Part shown: one piece after another, positions 4,321-6,056 of the stretch
Layout of the letters: each line of letters starts with the position of its first letter
How positions within the stretch are numbered: position 1 is the first letter of the stretch
Source of the DNA: Christiangramia sp.
Lineage (GTDB): Bacteria; Bacteroidota; Bacteroidia; Flavobacteriales; Flavobacteriaceae
DNA: 6,056 nucleotides
Assembly: GCA_024635735.1 (NCBI GenBank)
Contig: JAGXII010000054.1
Location: 1-6,056, forward strand
Direction of reading: 5' to 3'
Notes under the pieces: generated by a model
Seen by the model: the letters and a program-made list of their open reading frames with translations, nothing else
The model's database searches: none
What the model was told of the DNA's origin: nothing
Position numbers and translations under genes: made by a program

Positions 4321-6056
4321 TTAAAGAAGGTTTAACTGCCCCACAAATTCCGAAAAGACTTTTTTGTGCAAGTCAAGATCCAGATTAGGGGATACAGACA
4401 CCCGGGTGATATAATCTTTGTCATCTTCTTTGGTGGTGCCTTGTGTAGAAGTTGCAGGGATCGTCCAGTAACAGCCTTTTAACTGGCCGTAGCTCACACA
4501 GTATTTACTCTCATTCGGGATCTGGCTGAACATCATATGGATCAGTTTCTGGTTCAGGGCCCTTTTATAAGTTTCCCGTTCTGTAGCGGTATTTCCTTTA
4601 GTCGGCAGGTCTAAGGAGAACACAGAAGGGGTGAAGCCCTGTTGCGCCAGTTCTTCCGAAACAAAATTGATCCTAGCTTCGGGCAATTCCGCTTTGATAA
4701 AGTTGACGAATTCCCTGGTGTTCTTATAGGCATCTTTGATCCTCTGATTCATGGAAGGCAGTTGGGCGGCCAGGATCTCTACCTGCAGGGCAGTAGCTTC
4801 GTTATCGCAGACTTGAATATGCTTTTCAATGTTCTCCATCAAAGGCTCCGCCTTTTTGTTCGCAACACTGTAGCCGGCAGTACATTTTCCGCCGCTGGGA
4901 AACTTCGAACCGCTCACATAGGAAATGGTCTGCACCGAAGAGAGAATTCCGTCTTCCCCGCAGAACTGCACATTGGGGCAAAAGGTTTGATCCAGGATAA
5001 AAACCGGTGCGATCGCTGCTTCCCCCGTGGGGGTTGTGCGTTCTTTGGTTAGAACATCACGTAATTTATCCAGCTCCGGCACTTCAACCCTTGGGTTGGT
5101 AGGAATTTCAGCTATAATAAGCGGAACGGCACCTTCCTGGGCTACCTGCTCTAAAACCCGGTCTGTGCTCTGCACCATATCGTTCTCGCCATCTACAGGT
5201 AGATTCAAAATCTCAACATTTTCTATACACGCGGATACCCGTCTTGCCTGATCATTGGTGCCCCCGTAGCAGTTAGGTGGCACGATAATTTTAATGGCTT
5301 TTCCCTTATGCCGGGTATTCGCCTCTTCAATAAGCCCCATCATAATGGCATATTGTACCGACAAGCCGCAGGAGCCCAACACGACTTTAGAAGCTGTGGC
5401 GGTGATCTCCTGGACTGAATCTACCACTTTGGCTCTGTTCGCTTCGAGATCAGTTTTTTCTTCGGAAGTGGTCTTTCCAAGGAACTGTTCTAAAGCAGTA
5501 TAACAATTAGCCGGGGTCATGGCAATGCTCTCCCGTCTTCTTACGTGCTGAATTTCTGAAATGTATTCCTCATTTTGAGTTCCGTTGACCAACAAGATAC
5601 TTCCCAGTTCAACCTGCAGACTAACCACAAAGTCAACTTCCGAAGGAAGAGTAATAGCACTCAGCTCCTCCTGTTGGGATATAAAAACAGTACTGCCGTT
5701 AAAGCCTGAAATTTCTTCTATGTTTTTTACCTGCTTTACTTCAAAATTATAATTGTAGACGCTCTTCAAAGTTTCGAAATCAAAACAGGCCGGTAACTCC
5801 CCTGAATAGGCGATCTGTGTATTTCTATTTGCCAGTAAATTTTTTCTTAAAACGGCCATCACGGGAATCGTCTTCGAAGAGAAACTGATGACGTTGTCTG
5901 CTTTTAGTCCGTTCTGTTTCGCAATTCCCCATTCCAGAACAGAAGACAGGGGATGGCCCAGGCGTATATAATCAAAGGCAGGAGGTAAACTACTAAGCGC
6001 TGATCTTTCAGAATTATTGGTTTTATATAGCTGTTCAAACTGTTCAAGAAATTCAG
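4321..6056 (-). CDS. PLP-dependent Cys/Met-metabolism family enzyme, long form (partial, N-terminus beyond right edge)
   Basis: The frame is open to the right edge, giving 577 visible residues ending with TAA at 4321. An internal GTG-ATG at 5857-5862 is not the start, because the 64 codons before it are open and protein-like (YIRLGHPLSSVLEW, NVISFSSKTIPV). The C-terminal ~400 residues match fold-type I Cys/Met enzymes such as cystathionine gamma-synthase/beta-lyase: SCGLSVQYAIM, for PLP phosphate contacts; NCYGGTNDQARR; EIPTNPRVEVPELDKL; ILDQTF, with Asp at 4990-4992 expected to pair with the pyridine nitrogen; and VSGSKFPSGGKCTAGY, with the Schiff-base Lys most likely at 4903-4905. Family members are usually 380-420 residues, so this one has more than 170 extra N-terminal residues. 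A trans-sulfuration or related gamma/beta-elimination role is the family inference; the exact substrate is unknown. Its promoter is outside the window, and it converges on the slipin gene. Confidence 0.85.
   Translation of the reverse strand, partial: EFLEQFEQLYKTNNSERSALSSLPPAFDYIRLGHPLSSVLEWGIAKQNGLKADNVISFSSKTIPVMAVLRKNLLANRNTQIAYSGELPACFDFETLKSVYNYNFEVKQVKNIEEISGFNGSTVFISQQEELSAITLPSEVDFVVSLQVELGSILLVNGTQNEEYISEIQHVRRRESIAMTPANCYTALEQFLGKTTSEEKTDLEANRAKVVDSVQEITATASKVVLGSCGLSVQYAIMMGLIEEANTRHKGKAIKIIVPPNCYGGTNDQARRVSACIENVEILNLPVDGENDMVQSTDRVLEQVAQEGAVPLIIAEIPTNPRVEVPELDKLRDVLTKERTTPTGEAAIAPVFILDQTFCPNVQFCGEDGILSSVQTISYVSGSKFPSGGKCTAGYSVANKKAEPLMENIEKHIQVCDNEATALQVEILAAQLPSMNQRIKDAYKNTREFVNFIKAELPEARINFVSEELAQQGFTPSVFSLDLPTKGNTATERETYKRALNQKLIHMMFSQIPNESKYCVSYGQLKGCYWTIPATSTQGTTKEDDKDYITRVSVSPNLDLDLHKKVFSEFVGQLNLL

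Noticed and set aside
4642..5052. Plus-strand 136-residue open frame inside the PLP enzyme gene
   Set aside because: It is antisense to the PLP core, whose motifs are clear on the minus strand; its product resembles no family and has no promoter or start context.
5857..5862. GTG-ATG as the start of the PLP enzyme
   Set aside because: The frame stays open for 64 more codons to the window edge with protein-like sequence, so these are internal codons.

Overview
The window looks like chromosomal DNA from a member of the Bacteroidota, most likely class Flavobacteriia. The support is an AT-rich composition, starts with weak or absent Shine-Dalgarno sequences, a promoter element of the Bacteroidota type (TATATTTG) before the central operon, and protein families typical of that group. 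The genus assignment is open.

Layout, left to right. (1) Positions 1-718, minus strand: a two-gene unit in which a small four-helix membrane protein of the DoxX type is followed after 3 bp by an OhrR-type MarR regulator that runs off the left edge. A perfect 20-bp palindrome (742-761) lies 23 bp upstream of the doxX-like start and is the best candidate operator for the regulator. (2) Positions about 840-1850: a decayed stretch on the minus strand. It holds a 53-residue unknown ORF, the C-terminal end of an AAA/SMC-like ATPase that overlaps it by one base, a strong orphan intrinsic terminator pointing right, and a C-terminal scrap of a GH28 polygalacturonase. None of these is an intact gene of known function. 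(3) Positions 1915-4104, plus strand: an intact operon of a long NfeD-type membrane serine protease and a slipin/stomatin (SPFH) protein, 12 bp apart, a classic protease-partner pair. (4) Positions 4105-4320: a convergent intergenic region with short direct repeats. (5) Positions 4321-6056, minus strand: a large PLP-dependent enzyme of the Cys/Met-metabolism fold, open to the right edge, so its N-terminus lies outside.

How the genes work together: doxX-like/ohrR probably forms an autoregulated organic-peroxide-responsive unit. NfeD and slipin probably act together in membrane quality control or membrane microdomains. The PLP enzyme is probably in sulfur amino acid metabolism and is transcribed separately. 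I found no CRISPR array, tRNA, rRNA or complete mobile element. No wholly new system is evident; the points most worth a second look are the palindrome, the decayed ATPase with its overlapping small ORF, and the unusually long PLP enzyme.
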